This document shows positions 18,163 to 27,128 of a stretch of DNA of 64,000 nucleotides, one piece after another. Under the pieces are notes generated by a model. That model searched no databases and was not told the origin of the DNA. It worked only from the letters and a program-made list of their open reading frames with translations. The DNA is from JAWPMT01 sp965267435 (GTDB lineage Bacteria > Bacteroidota > Bacteroidia > Cytophagales > Cyclobacteriaceae). Where the stretch lies: NCBI GenBank assembly GCA_965267435.1, contig OZ253960.1, positions 6,820,001 through 6,884,000 on the forward strand, written 5' to 3'. Positions within the stretch are counted from its first letter, which is position 1; each line of letters starts with the position of its first letter. The position numbers and the translations under genes were made by a program.

Positions 18163-18804
18163 ATGCAAAAACATCTTGACGTCACGCTTAAGGCTTCTTA
18201 TCGCACGCTTCACGAATTGACTGATCAGACAGAATTTGTGTGGATGGTATTCCATGGCTATGGCCAGTTGACGGAGTTCTTCATTCGCAAGTTTGATCAA
18301 CTGGACCCCGCAAGGCATTTTGTGATCGCACCGCAGGGATTGTCAAAGTTCTACCTCGAGGGCTTCAGCGGTCGCGTAGGGGCGACCTGGATGACGAAAG
18401 AGGATCGCTTGACGGAGATCGAAAATCAGCAACGCTATCTGCGAGCAGTTTTGGAGCAAGAGGTGGGAGAGAGGCGCTCCGACATCAGACTCATCCTCTT
18501 TGGGTTTTCGCAAGGCGTAGCGACTATGTGCCGTTTTGCCGCTTACAATGACATTCCGTTTGATCGTATGATCATGTGGGCGGGCACATTTCCGCATGAC
18601 CTGGAGAAGAAGGACATTAGCCACTGGCCAGATGATTTTCCCATCAAGTATTTCATGGGTAGGCAAGACCCTTTTTTCAAACCCGGCATTGTTGAGCAGC
18701 AGCAGCAGAAGGTGACCGAGTTGACCGGCATTGATCCGACGCTCCGCTTATTTGACGGCAAGCATGAGGTTGTTCCCCATTTGCTGCATGAAGTGTTCCA
18801 ATAA
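18163..18804 (+). CDS. Alpha/beta hydrolase, phospholipase/carboxylesterase type
   Basis: 213 residues. The nucleophile elbow GFSQG has the catalytic Ser at 116, and an oxyanion region HGYGQ lies near 31-35. A likely Asp is in FMGRQDPFF and the catalytic His is in GKHEVV near the C-terminus. This is the small carboxylesterase/acyl-protein-thioesterase-like fold (abhydrolase_2). No signal peptide is present, so it is cytoplasmic. The natural substrate cannot be read from the sequence. Confidence 0.85.
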   Translation: MQKHLDVTLKASYRTLHELTDQTEFVWMVFHGYGQLTEFFIRKFDQLDPARHFVIAPQGLSKFYLEGFSGRVGATWMTKEDRLTEIENQQRYLRAVLEQEVGERRSDIRLILFGFSQGVATMCRFAAYNDIPFDRMIMWAGTFPHDLEKKDISHWPDDFPIKYFMGRQDPFFKPGIVEQQQQKVTELTGIDPTLRLFDGKHEVVPHLLHEVFQ

Positions 18805-18899
18805 CGTCAATTTTATTGTCCGATATCGAACGGGTATGCAACCTTTCATGGGATTAATTGTCTGATTATCAGGCGGTAGATTTATTGGCATAACATTCG

Positions 18900-18931
18900 T
18901 TGCCTTTTATTGTCACATTAGACTAAATTCA
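18900..18931 (+). promoter_or_regulatory. Promoter candidate, TTG-N21-TAAATTCA
   Basis: TTG at 18900-18902 and TAAATTCA at 18924-18931 are 21 nt apart, the spacing typical of Bacteroidota promoters, and lie 15 nt before the ATG of the ABC ATPase. The -7 part deviates from TAnnTTTG. Confidence 0.4.
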
Positions 18932-18946
18932 AACCAAAATTCTTAT

Positions 18947-19612
18947 ATGATCAAGTTAGCAGAGGTCGACAAGTACGTAGACTCCAAGTACCAGCGCATT
19001 TTTATCCTCAAGAGCATCAACCTTGAAATCAAAGAAGGCGAATTTGTCAGTATCATGGGTCCCAGTGGTTCTGGTAAGTCTACATTGCTCAACTTGATCG
19101 GCATGCTGGATAAGCCGTCCGCGGGCGAGTACTATTTTCAGGATGAGCCTGTGCACAAGTTCAATGAGCGCAAGACTTCGCGGATTCATAAAGAGAATAT
19201 TGGCTTCATCTTTCAGGCCTATCACTTGATCGACGAGCTCAATGTCTACGAAAACATCGAAACGCCCCTCCTTTACCGTGGTGTGAAGAAGAAGGAGCGT
19301 GCCAGTATGGTGGCCGAGATGTTGGATCGCTTCCAGATGGTGGCCAAGCGAGACCTTTTTCCAGAGCAGTTGTCCGGCGGCCAGCAACAGTTGGTCGGTG
19401 TAGCCCGTGCGATCATCGGCAAGCCCAAGTTGTTGCTGGCGGATGAGCCCACTGGTAACCTGCATTCCGAGCAAGGTGAGGAGATCATGAAGATATTTAC
19501 CCAACTCAACAATGAAGGCATGACGATCCTGCAGGTGACACACTCGGAAAAGAATGCTGAGTTTGGCTCGCGGACCATTCGTCTGGAAGACGGTATGGTG
19601 AAGCAGAGCTAG
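18947..19612 (+). CDS. ABC transporter ATP-binding protein (LolD/MacB-like)
   Basis: 221 residues, full length for the LolD/MacB/FtsE class. Walker A is GPSGSGKS at 38-45, the Q-loop Q90 is in FIFQAYHL, the signature is LSGGQ at 142-146, Walker B is LLLADEP at 162-168 and the H-loop is H199. The signature is followed by QQLVGVARA where relatives usually have QQRVAIARA, so a conserved Arg is replaced by Leu. No permease is adjacent. The nearest is the FtsX-like protein 3.6 kb to the left on the other strand, so its partner is uncertain. Confidence 0.92.
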   Translation: MIKLAEVDKYVDSKYQRIFILKSINLEIKEGEFVSIMGPSGSGKSTLLNLIGMLDKPSAGEYYFQDEPVHKFNERKTSRIHKENIGFIFQAYHLIDELNVYENIETPLLYRGVKKKERASMVAEMLDRFQMVAKRDLFPEQLSGGQQQLVGVARAIIGKPKLLLADEPTGNLHSEQGEEIMKIFTQLNNEGMTILQVTHSEKNAEFGSRTIRLEDGMVKQS

Positions 19613-19747
19613 GAGAGAGCGGCCGGTTCTTCGCCCCTCAGTGCTGTCCCGCTGTCCGTTTTATCTCAGCCCCGCTAGCCGCCGCACCGGCCTTGCTGGC
19701 TATCACTGCCATCGGGTCTATTGTGCTGTGTTGGTGGCTTCGGGCTA

Positions 19748-20284
19748 CTATTCCCGATCAAAGACGTAGACCAGGTCCAGACTTACTGAACTGTGCAGTT
19801 CCACATACTCCTGTGCGGTGAGAGAATTGAGATACTCCTGGCTGATGGTGTCATCCACGGCATCGGGAAGGAGCAGGAAACTCACCGTCTGTGAGAGCCA
19901 TAGCTCGTTGTCCTCGTTCTTCTGTATTTCCCAGTTGAAGTCTATGTTTTCGCTGTCCATTTCCATGGTGGAGCCATTTAGCATCCATTCACCTGCGTCT
20001 TCGAACGGGTCATCCCTCCCGATCACTAGCAATTCGCGCGTGTAGGTGCCATCGTCGTAGATCTCGAGGTGATAGTATTCCAGTACTGAACTACCGAAGT
20101 TGATTTCGCTCACATCGTATAGATGCTCTTCGAGGCGGGCAAAGCCATCAGGAAGGTTGATGGTGGAGTAGTTCACAAGATCCCAATTGCCAATTTCGTG
20201 GGCCGGGGCCGGCTCTTCGTTGTCACTACACGAAAAGAATAGAGCAAACGCCAGTAGCGCCAGTGCTGAAGGTTTTACTCGCAT
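19748..20284 (-). CDS. Lipocalin-like lipoprotein, paralogue A
   Basis: 178 residues. The signal MRVKPSALALLAFALFFSC ends in a lipobox. The mature protein starts SDNEEPAPAHEIGNWDL and has lipocalin-like strands. It aligns by eye with the protein at 22775-23308 along its length: HEIG(N/T)WDL near the start, EWML/TWEL in the middle, ELWLS/QLWLS, the motif D(T)(I/L)S(Q/A)EYL(N/S)SL, and the end DLVYVFDRE/DLTFVFERR. The two are clear paralogues. The function is unknown. The preceding 19613-19747 stretch is GC-rich with no gene. Confidence 0.75.
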   Translation of the reverse strand: MRVKPSALALLAFALFFSCSDNEEPAPAHEIGNWDLVNYSTINLPDGFARLEEHLYDVSEINFGSSVLEYYHLEIYDDGTYTRELLVIGRDDPFEDAGEWMLNGSTMEMDSENIDFNWEIQKNEDNELWLSQTVSFLLLPDAVDDTISQEYLNSLTAQEYVELHSSVSLDLVYVFDRE

Positions 20285-20478
20285 AATTATTTGATGTTAG
20301 TGTGTGGCAGGGAATCTTTATTCAAGAAACTAATTGCTTGCCAAATAACCTTACGAAACGCCAGATTACTTTGGAATTTTCTTTTCGACATTCGTCATGG
20401 GATTGCTCTGATGGCTGTGAGGACATATATGCCGATGATCTTTTATCGAAGGATCGCCTGTAAGGTTCGCACTTTATT

Positions 20479-20620
20479 TTTCCGCATTGTGGAAATAAAT
20501 AGCATTATTTCCATAAGTAAGAAATGATCCAATTGATCATTCGAAATGACAATTATGGTATTTTGAAGAAATCATTTCCATAATATGGAAATATTTATTA
20601 CTTTTTCCGTAAAATGGAAA
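20479..20620 (+). promoter_or_regulatory. Four copies of a 17-bp palindrome upstream of satD
   Basis: Copies lie at 20479-20495 (TTTCCGCATTGTGGAAA), 20508-20524 (TTTCCATAAGTAAGAAA, weaker right half), 20575-20591 (TTTCCATAATATGGAAA, perfect) and 20604-20620 (TTTCCGTAAAATGGAAA). The last ends 1 nt before the ATG at 20622. Centres are 29 bp apart within each pair. A further 7-bp inverted repeat (AATGATC/GATCATT, 20523-20541) lies between the pairs. The AT-rich 20285-20621 gap holds no other gene. This is very likely an operator array for satD. Confidence 0.7.
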
Positions 20621-20621
20621 A

Positions 20622-21251
20622 ATGAAAAACTTCCACTACATTATCATGGCTGATATCATAGGAAGTCGCGAGCTACCCACTGATTTTATGGATCAGTTTC
20701 ACCAGTTGGCTGATCATGCCAATGCAGCCTTCAAGGATCACATCCTCTCACCGCTCACTATCACTTTGGGCGATGAATTTCAGGGGATCGTCGCCGACCC
20801 GGCGACATTATTCAATCTACTCTTCTACCTTGATGAGTATAGCATCAAAAACAACTACGGATTTCATCTCAGGTACTCTCTAGTCTATGGTGAAATTCAA
20901 ACAGAGGTCAATCCTAAAATCGCCCACGAGATGTACGGCTTGGGGCTCACAAAGGCTCGCGAGGCCCTAACAACGATCAAGGAATCCAACGATCGCTTCC
21001 ATCTTGATCTGAGAGACAAGACGAACGAACAATTATCCCTTTGTCTACGGCTCTATCAATCCATCACATCCGAATGGAAATCATCTGACTACCCTGTCAT
21101 TGCCGCATTTCTCACATACAAAGACTATAAGACACTCCAGGAAATAGGCCTCTACAAAACGACATCAGGTCCGTGGAAAAAGCGCAAGACTTTGAGAATA
21201 GAAGAATACTCCATTGTCAAGGAATTGATATTTGCTATTTTGAGCCAGTGA
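20622..21251 (+). CDS. SatD family protein
   Basis: 209 residues. The N-terminus MADIIGSRELP (from residue 9) and the following TLGDEFQGIVADP are the signatures of the SatD family, related to nucleotide-cyclase/GGDEF-like ferredoxin folds. The C-terminal 60 residues look like a decayed helix-turn-helix (KDYKTLQEIGLYKTTSGPWKK), as in other SatD proteins. SatD was named from the acid-tolerance/secretion locus of streptococci; its biochemical role is not settled. The four-copy palindrome just upstream suggests tight, possibly self-, regulation. The gene overlaps its neighbour (TGATG). Confidence 0.82.
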   Translation: MKNFHYIIMADIIGSRELPTDFMDQFHQLADHANAAFKDHILSPLTITLGDEFQGIVADPATLFNLLFYLDEYSIKNNYGFHLRYSLVYGEIQTEVNPKIAHEMYGLGLTKAREALTTIKESNDRFHLDLRDKTNEQLSLCLRLYQSITSEWKSSDYPVIAAFLTYKDYKTLQEIGLYKTTSGPWKKRKTLRIEEYSIVKELIFAILSQ

Positions 21252-21640
21252 TGTCGCTAGGCTACGCTATACTCTTTTGGACGCTCATAGAAGCACTCCT
21301 GGTTTTCGTGTTCTTCTTTGTCGCCAAGTGGTTGACTCCTCGTGAGAAGGCGCCTCCTACCACCGACGACGTTGCAGCCGCGAAGCCCGGGAAAATCAAG
21401 ATAGGATTCACATCCTGGTTCAAAGGACTCATCGAAAGACTCTTCCTTGTGTTCATGCTGCTGGCAGGTTTCGAAGGTGCGGCGATCGTGGTATTTGGTG
21501 CTATCAAGCTGGGTACAAGACTGGACAACGACAAGGACACCAAAGTCAGCAACGACTACTTCCTGATTGGCAACCTACTTTCCATCGCCGCAGCCACCGG
21601 CATTTACTTGCTAGTCAAGGACTTTATCCACATCGTCTAG
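21251..21640 (+). CDS. Small membrane protein coupled to SatD
   Basis: 129 residues from the ATG at 21251, which overlaps the satD stop (TGATG) and implies translational coupling. Three membrane helices are seen, near 5-25 (LFWTLIEALLVFVFFFVAKW), 60-80 and 103-122. A short charged cytoplasmic loop with a Pro/Thr run lies between the first two. In other bacteria SatD genes are often followed by a small membrane protein (SatE/DUF3307), but I cannot see DUF3307 motifs here. It may be a functional analogue. Confidence 0.7.
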   Translation: MSLGYAILFWTLIEALLVFVFFFVAKWLTPREKAPPTTDDVAAAKPGKIKIGFTSWFKGLIERLFLVFMLLAGFEGAAIVVFGAIKLGTRLDNDKDTKVSNDYFLIGNLLSIAAATGIYLLVKDFIHIV

Positions 21641-21675
21641 CCTCGCAAACACCAACCGCTATCTGATATTCTGCA

Positions 21676-22701
21676 TCACTTCATTGCCACCGACATCAGG
21701 TAGTCGTCAGCGGCGAGGAAAAGGGTTTTGTAGTCCGACGTGAACCCGCAATTGGCAGTAGCCTCTCCGGTGAAGATCCTGGCAATGACCCTTCCTTCCA
21801 TATCGAATACCAATACGCCTCCTGGTCCTGTGGCAAACAGGTAGCCATCAGGGTGCATCTTCATTCCATCAGGCAGGCCCTTTCGGTTTTCTTGCCCTAC
21901 TTCTTCCGTAGCATCATACAGGAGCTCCTTCCCGCTGACGACTCCGGGACCCTCTATATCATAGCGGTACCATGCCGCATGTTCAGGATCGGAGACCGCC
22001 ACAAACAACTGTGAACCATCAGGCGACAGTGCGATCCCGTTGGGTCGTGTCACGGTCGAATCCAGCAGCACCGTTTCCCCGCTCTTCAGAAGGCAATAAA
22101 CCCCCTGGAAAGGTATCTCCTTTGCCGGGTCCTCCATTCGCCGCTCCAATCCATATGGGGGATCCGTGAAATAGAGATTGCCCTGACTGTCAAATACGAG
22201 ATCGTTGGGGCTATTGAATCGCTGGCCGTTGTAGTTGTCAGTGAGTGTGCTATAGGTAGGCTCCGGCGCATTTAGTGGAGCTTCCATTCTCCCAATTTGC
22301 CGATCGCCATGCTGACAAAGGATTAGGCGCCCCTCGGTATCCAGCGCCAGGCCATTCGAGCCAGGCTCGCCGGTACGAGGTACGGATCCGGTGTATCCGG
22401 AGGGTTGTAGATAGGTGGACGTATCGCCATCCCACTTGTAGATCTTGTTCGGCGGAATGTCTGAGAAAAGCAGGTAGCCGCCATCTTCGTCGATCCAGAC
22501 GGGGCCTTCAGTCCAGGTGAAACCACCAGAGAGTACCTGAACTTCAGTGGACTCATCGAGCAGGCCGGAGGCCTGCTCGTCCAGAATAGCAATTCTCCTT
22601 TTCGACGTGGAGGTTGGCTCCTCAGCAGTTTCTCGGCTTTGGGCAGATTGACCACATTGACAGAGCAGGCTGACTAGAGCAATCCAAATAGCGTTCTTCA
22701 T
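21676..22701 (-). CDS. SMP-30/gluconolactonase/LRE family lipoprotein
   Basis: 341 residues. The signal MKNAIWIALVSLLCQC ends in a lipobox, so it is a lipoprotein. The beta-propeller carries the SMP-30 metal-site residues: the Glu of WTEGPVW near 64, the Asn of FNSPNDLVFD near 166, and the Asn/Asp of RPNGIALSPDG near 218. The expected activity is hydrolysis of sugar lactones in the periplasm or at the surface. It stands alone between the two lipocalin-like paralogues. Confidence 0.88.
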   Translation of the reverse strand: MKNAIWIALVSLLCQCGQSAQSRETAEEPTSTSKRRIAILDEQASGLLDESTEVQVLSGGFTWTEGPVWIDEDGGYLLFSDIPPNKIYKWDGDTSTYLQPSGYTGSVPRTGEPGSNGLALDTEGRLILCQHGDRQIGRMEAPLNAPEPTYSTLTDNYNGQRFNSPNDLVFDSQGNLYFTDPPYGLERRMEDPAKEIPFQGVYCLLKSGETVLLDSTVTRPNGIALSPDGSQLFVAVSDPEHAAWYRYDIEGPGVVSGKELLYDATEEVGQENRKGLPDGMKMHPDGYLFATGPGGVLVFDMEGRVIARIFTGEATANCGFTSDYKTLFLAADDYLMSVAMK

Positions 22702-22774
22702 CGTGCGCAGTTTTTACTGCCCAGAAGTTAACGAAAACGAAGGAGTTGCGGGTGCTGACTACCCGAGAAGCCGA

Positions 22775-23308
22775 TTACCTTCTCTCGAAAACAAAGGTCA
22801 GGTCTACCAGGGCTTGATCGAAAAGTGCTTGATAGCCTTCGGAGTCCAGAGAACTGAGGTACTCCGCTGAGAGAGTGTCAGCTACATTGTTCGGGATCAG
22901 GGGGAAGTTTGTGGGGATGGACAACCATAGTTGATCGCCTTCATTTTGCTGTACGTCCCACCTTTCGGTGCCAAGTTCAGACGTCAGCGAGAGCAATTCG
23001 CCTTCCAACTCCCATGTTCCTTCTTCGGTAGTGGAGGCGCCATTTTCTGCCTCAATCTCCTTGCTATAGTTTCCGTCATTTCTCATGTCTAATGAGTAGG
23101 AGGCCAGGGTGACGCCGGCTACGGTAAGAATATCCAATTCATATTCACGCCCTTCGGAAGCAGAATAGTCCGAGGGCACATTGAGCACTGTGTAATTGCT
23201 GAGATCCCAGGTGCCGATTTCATGTGGTAGGGCTGGTTCATCGTCGTCTCCGCACGAAACCAGGATGAGCAACAGGCAGAGGAAGGGGGAGATGTATCGA
23301 TTTTTCAT
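22775..23308 (-). CDS. Lipocalin-like lipoprotein, paralogue B
   Basis: 177 residues. The signal MKNRYISPFLCLLLILVSC precedes an acidic tether (GDDDEPALPHEIGTWDL). It is collinear with the protein at 19748-20284 (same length, same HEIG.WDL, LWLS and EYL.SL blocks). The pair is separated only by satD, its partner and the SMP-30 gene. No function is known. An ancient tandem duplication is likely, since identity is moderate. Confidence 0.75.
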   Translation of the reverse strand: MKNRYISPFLCLLLILVSCGDDDEPALPHEIGTWDLSNYTVLNVPSDYSASEGREYELDILTVAGVTLASYSLDMRNDGNYSKEIEAENGASTTEEGTWELEGELLSLTSELGTERWDVQQNEGDQLWLSIPTNFPLIPNNVADTLSAEYLSSLDSEGYQALFDQALVDLTFVFERR

Positions 23309-23729
23309 TTTGAAAAGGTGTTGAAAATATGTCTATCTGTGAGTTGTAGCTCTTTGTTGATAGATGCAAACTGAGGCAAAGAAATCGCTATCATATCAGT
23401 TATTGGCTCTTCCTTTTTTGGCCGGTAAAAACTTAACAGTCCACAGTCAATAACCCCTTAACTCTCTCTGTCGAAGGGAGTGTAGAACCAGCCTTCCTGA
23501 AAAGCAATACCTCTAAAATGCATCCCGCCTCGCCGTCGGCAAGCCTTTGGCGGCAGATGGACGAAGGGGGGACCTATTGACTTAAATGGACGTTTTGCCT
23601 AACATCATCAATAGATTTCACTTGTCGTGCGCTTCCTGGCGTCAAAATGACCTTGCTTTTAGGAGGGCAGCTTGATGCTCCTAATTTGATAGGATTGGCC
23701 CCGGTCTCCTATCGGATCGGTCGCTGATG
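23309..23729. other. Gene-free interval with inverted repeats
   Basis: No credible coding frame is seen in these 421 nt. They contain a GC-rich patch at about 23525-23570, similar in style to the repeat debris at 27.1 kb, and a 7-bp inverted repeat TTAGGAG (23659-23665)/CTCCTAA (23678-23684) without a clear T tract. The latter might still be the 3' end signal of the BNR gene. Confidence 0.4.
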
Positions 23730-26700
23730 CTAGTCTACGTTGTCTTGCAGCTTGTCAAGTTGCTCTTTTAGCTCTTCTAATCGAACCTGCGCCTCCTTAC
23801 TTGGTGCCTGATCGGGGCCATTGACCATACCGTACAGGTAACCTATCTGGTCGGTGATCATGGGTTGCTCGTACGTCCCTTCCTTCGTTTGGAGCGCGGT
23901 TAGTTGCATACTAAGTGCTTGCAGACGTTCGGTGTCGGCATCGGAGAGGTTTTCTTTTTTCTCCAGCTTTTCCTTTTCGCTCTCAAGGTCGCTTTCCATT
24001 TTTCGCGCAGCGGTCAGCAAGTCTCGCACCGCCAGGGCGACCTTTTCATTGGCCACCACTTCCTCTGACGTCACATCACTACGGGGGTCTGTCAGTAGCT
24101 CGAAAGTCTGCTGGTAAGTATCTCCGCCTGCAGTGAGCCGAACAGTGTATGTACCCGGACTTACGCGCGGACCACCAGCGAATCGACGTCCCTGGCTCTC
24201 GTGCCAGGCACCCTGATGGGTCATATCCCAGCTGAAGCGCTGTAGCCCTTTACCAGTTTTTAGCGAGGTGGACACCAGGTATTGTACCTGATTGGTGCTC
24301 ATGTCTGTAATCACTGACTCCGAGGCTTTTTTGGCGGTGTCACTTACGAATGTGTTGATCACCTGGCCATTGTCATTGAGTATCTCCATTTTGGCTGGAG
24401 TCGATAGTTTCTCGGGTAGATAGTAGTCGATAATTACCGAAGGCCTGGGGTAGGAGGGCTGCCGAATCCCTCGCGCGGGAGAAGGGTAAGGGTAGCGATA
24501 GGTATCCCGAGGCTTGAAGAGAGTGATCTCGTTGGTGTTGGTGATGGCCTCCTGTCTTAAGGTGGTGATATTGTCGAGTGTCCAAAACCCACGGCCCATT
24601 GTAGACATCACGAGGTCACCACGCTGGATCTTCAGGTCAGTGACGGGTGTCACTGGCAGGTTGTTTTGCAGGGGTTGCCATGCGGCACCATCATTAAAAG
24701 AAACGAACACGCCGTACTCTGTGCCAGCAAACAGCAAGCCCTCTCTTTCGGGATCCTCCCGGACAACGCGTGTCGGATAGTCGGCAGGAATGCCATTGGT
24801 TCCGTCCGTGAGCAGGGTCCACGATTTACCGAAGTTTTCGGTCTTATAGATGTAAGGCTTACGATCACCTAGTTGGTAGCGCAGAACGCTGACGTATGCT
24901 TTCGCGGCGTTGTGCGGTGATGGCTCCACAGCGTCCACTCTTCCACCTCCAGGGAGTTTTGGAGGAGTGACCTTCGACCAATTTTGGCCCCCATCCTGGG
25001 TCACATGTACAGGACCATCGTTGGCCCCCACCCAGATCACGCCTTCCTGTACTGGTGATTCGCGGATCGCATAGATGGTACTGTAAAACTCCTCCCCTGT
25101 GATGTCTCGCGTGATCGGCGCGCCCGATATCACTTGCTTATCGTCTTCGAACGCGGTAAGATCAGGAGAGATCGTTTCCCACGTGACGCCGTCGTCGGTG
25201 GTCTTATGGACGTACTGTGAGCAATGGTAGACGACATCCGGATTGTGAGGCGAGACATGGATCGGAGATACGCGCTGGAAGCGGTATTTCAGGTCTTTGG
25301 GATTGTGCCCATACATATAATGTCCGCCGACGTAGTAATTTTTTTCTGTACCGGTCTTTTTGTTGAATACTGTGAATCGGCCTTTACAGTTGGCGTAGAC
25401 AATGTCGGGGTTGCCCGGCTTGGGTACCGCTGGCCCCGTCTCACAGCCCCCGGTATTCATGATATAGCCGATGCCCCCGGCTTGCATCCCGTAGGGCGCC
25501 AGGCTGGGAACGGACACGGTCGTGTAGTTGTCTTGCTGCCCAGCGTACAGCCAGTACGGGTGCTGATCATCTACCTCCACCTGGTACAGTTCGGCAGTGG
25601 GCTGATTGAACTGGGTAGACCAGGTCTTTCCTCCATTGTGCGTGACATTGGCGCCGCCATCATTGGCCTGGATGAATAAGTCCGGATTGTTGGGGTTGAT
25701 CCATTGGTCGTGATTGTCACCATGCGGAGGCCGCATGCGGCTCCATGTCTTGCCGCCGTCGGTGGACTTGGAGTAGCCTGTGGCCAGTACGTAGATGATG
25801 TCGGCGTTGGTTGGATCGACACGAACGTTGGTATAGTAGAAGGGTCTTGTGCGGATCCCACGGTCATTGGAAACCAGCTTGAAGGACTCTCCCTGGTCAT
25901 TGGAAACGTACAAGCCACCCTCATCCTCCGGTGCCTCGACCAGCGCAAATACTTTGCGGCTATCCGCGGGTGTGAGCTCTACGTCGATCTTGCCGATCAG
26001 TTCCTGCGGTAGACCTTTGGTGATCTTGCGCCAATTGGCGCCTCCGTCGTCGGACCTGTACATACCTCCTTCGTCAGCGGTACCTCCACTGACTATAGAC
26101 CAAGGGTAGCGGCGTGCTTTCCAGGCAGTGGCGAACAAGATCTCTGGGTTGGTAGGCATGAGCTCAACGTCTGAGAATCCCACTTCATCCGACAAAAACA
26201 GGACCTTTTGCCAGCTCTTCCCACCGTCGACGGTTTTGTAGATGCCGCGCTCCGGGTTGGACTGGAAGGCCTGCCCAATAGCGGCGACGTACGCGATATT
26301 GAAGTTAGACGGGTGAATGCGGACCGCGCCGATCTGACCGACGCCTTCAAGTCCTATGTGATTCCATGTCTTCCCTCCGTCGATGGATTTGTACACGCCC
26401 TTGCCTTCAATGACGTTGCTACGGATCCCGTCAGTGCCAGTGCCGACATACACGATATTGGGATCGTTTTGGGCGACTGCGATAGCTCCGATGGAGGGTG
26501 TACTGAAATACCCATCGGAGACATTGTCCCACGAGGTGCCATAGTCTTCGGTCTTCCAAACCCCGCCACCAGTAGCGCCGAGATAAAAGGTGCCCGGCTC
26601 GGAGGCGATACCGGCAACGGTCGTGACACGACCGCCGCGAAATGGACCCAGTTCGCGGTACTTGAGTGCCGACAGGTCCTGAGCGGGGAGCGTTGAAGAG

Positions 26701-26738
26701 ACGAGTAACAGGGAGATTAGCGTAAGTAGGCTTTTCAT
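23730..26738 (-). CDS. Secreted BNR/sortilin-like beta-propeller protein (VPS10/sialidase superfamily)
   Basis: 1002 residues from the ATG at 26738 (MKSLLTLISLLLVSSTLPAQ), which gives a proper signal peptide. The frame remains open for 50 codons upstream without signal character. Asp-box/BNR repeats dominate (S-x-D-G-G-x-x-W: YKSIDGGKTW, YKTVDGGKSW, YRSDDGGANW and others), giving two large beta-propellers over about 25-780. The C-terminal part holds a Fn3-like region (SPGTYTVRL) and a helical end with a charged coiled coil (about 920-960). Such Bacteroidota proteins are often labelled glycosyl hydrolase or sortilin-like, but no sialidase Arg triad is obvious. The substrate is unknown. Confidence 0.85.
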   Translation of the reverse strand: MKSLLTLISLLLVSSTLPAQDLSALKYRELGPFRGGRVTTVAGIASEPGTFYLGATGGGVWKTEDYGTSWDNVSDGYFSTPSIGAIAVAQNDPNIVYVGTGTDGIRSNVIEGKGVYKSIDGGKTWNHIGLEGVGQIGAVRIHPSNFNIAYVAAIGQAFQSNPERGIYKTVDGGKSWQKVLFLSDEVGFSDVELMPTNPEILFATAWKARRYPWSIVSGGTADEGGMYRSDDGGANWRKITKGLPQELIGKIDVELTPADSRKVFALVEAPEDEGGLYVSNDQGESFKLVSNDRGIRTRPFYYTNVRVDPTNADIIYVLATGYSKSTDGGKTWSRMRPPHGDNHDQWINPNNPDLFIQANDGGANVTHNGGKTWSTQFNQPTAELYQVEVDDQHPYWLYAGQQDNYTTVSVPSLAPYGMQAGGIGYIMNTGGCETGPAVPKPGNPDIVYANCKGRFTVFNKKTGTEKNYYVGGHYMYGHNPKDLKYRFQRVSPIHVSPHNPDVVYHCSQYVHKTTDDGVTWETISPDLTAFEDDKQVISGAPITRDITGEEFYSTIYAIRESPVQEGVIWVGANDGPVHVTQDGGQNWSKVTPPKLPGGGRVDAVEPSPHNAAKAYVSVLRYQLGDRKPYIYKTENFGKSWTLLTDGTNGIPADYPTRVVREDPEREGLLFAGTEYGVFVSFNDGAAWQPLQNNLPVTPVTDLKIQRGDLVMSTMGRGFWTLDNITTLRQEAITNTNEITLFKPRDTYRYPYPSPARGIRQPSYPRPSVIIDYYLPEKLSTPAKMEILNDNGQVINTFVSDTAKKASESVITDMSTNQVQYLVSTSLKTGKGLQRFSWDMTHQGAWHESQGRRFAGGPRVSPGTYTVRLTAGGDTYQQTFELLTDPRSDVTSEEVVANEKVALAVRDLLTAARKMESDLESEKEKLEKKENLSDADTERLQALSMQLTALQTKEGTYEQPMITDQIGYLYGMVNGPDQAPSKEAQVRLEELKEQLDKLQDNVD

Positions 26739-26885
26739 ATTTGGTGGAATTGCTTGGTCCGTAGAATAAGCAACTAAAATAGATGATTTCGGTTTGGCGG
26801 GGGAGAGATGGGAGGAGGTTTGTGATGGCGAGTAGATGGCGGGGGTTGAATGGTGAGTGGACGCATCAGGCAATGTATTTGAAAG

Positions 26886-26906
26886 CACAAGCGAGACGCT
26901 TGCGTG
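26886..26906. repeat. REP-like hairpin, copy 1 (imperfect)
   Basis: CACAAGCGAGACGCTTGCGTG forms a hairpin of CAAGCG and CGCTTG with loop AGA. It shares the CAAGCGAGACGCTTGCG core with the copy at 27023. Both lie in the gene-free interval 26739-27197. Confidence 0.65.
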
Positions 26907-27022
26907 AGAGGGAGTTTACCTACCCCCGGCCCCGCCGAGGAGGGGAGTAGATACTGTTTCCGAAGGCGAGAACACCAAGACCGGAGGAAATTAGAGAGTA
27001 ACTGTCTTTACATCATTTGTCG

Positions 27023-27043
27023 GCGCAAGCGAGACGCTTGCGC
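27023..27043. repeat. REP-like hairpin, copy 2 (perfect)
   Basis: GCGCAAGCG and CGCTTGCGC pair perfectly over 9 bp with loop AGA. The core is the same as at 26886. Elements of this kind are dispersed in many Bacteroidota genomes; copy number elsewhere cannot be judged from this window. Confidence 0.7.
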
Positions 27044-27128
27044 TAGGGAGGGGTCGTTCAATGGTGATGGGCCCGGGATAGAAGCGGCACCCGACGTGGG
27101 TAAAGGGGTGGATAGCGCGGTCGAGGCC

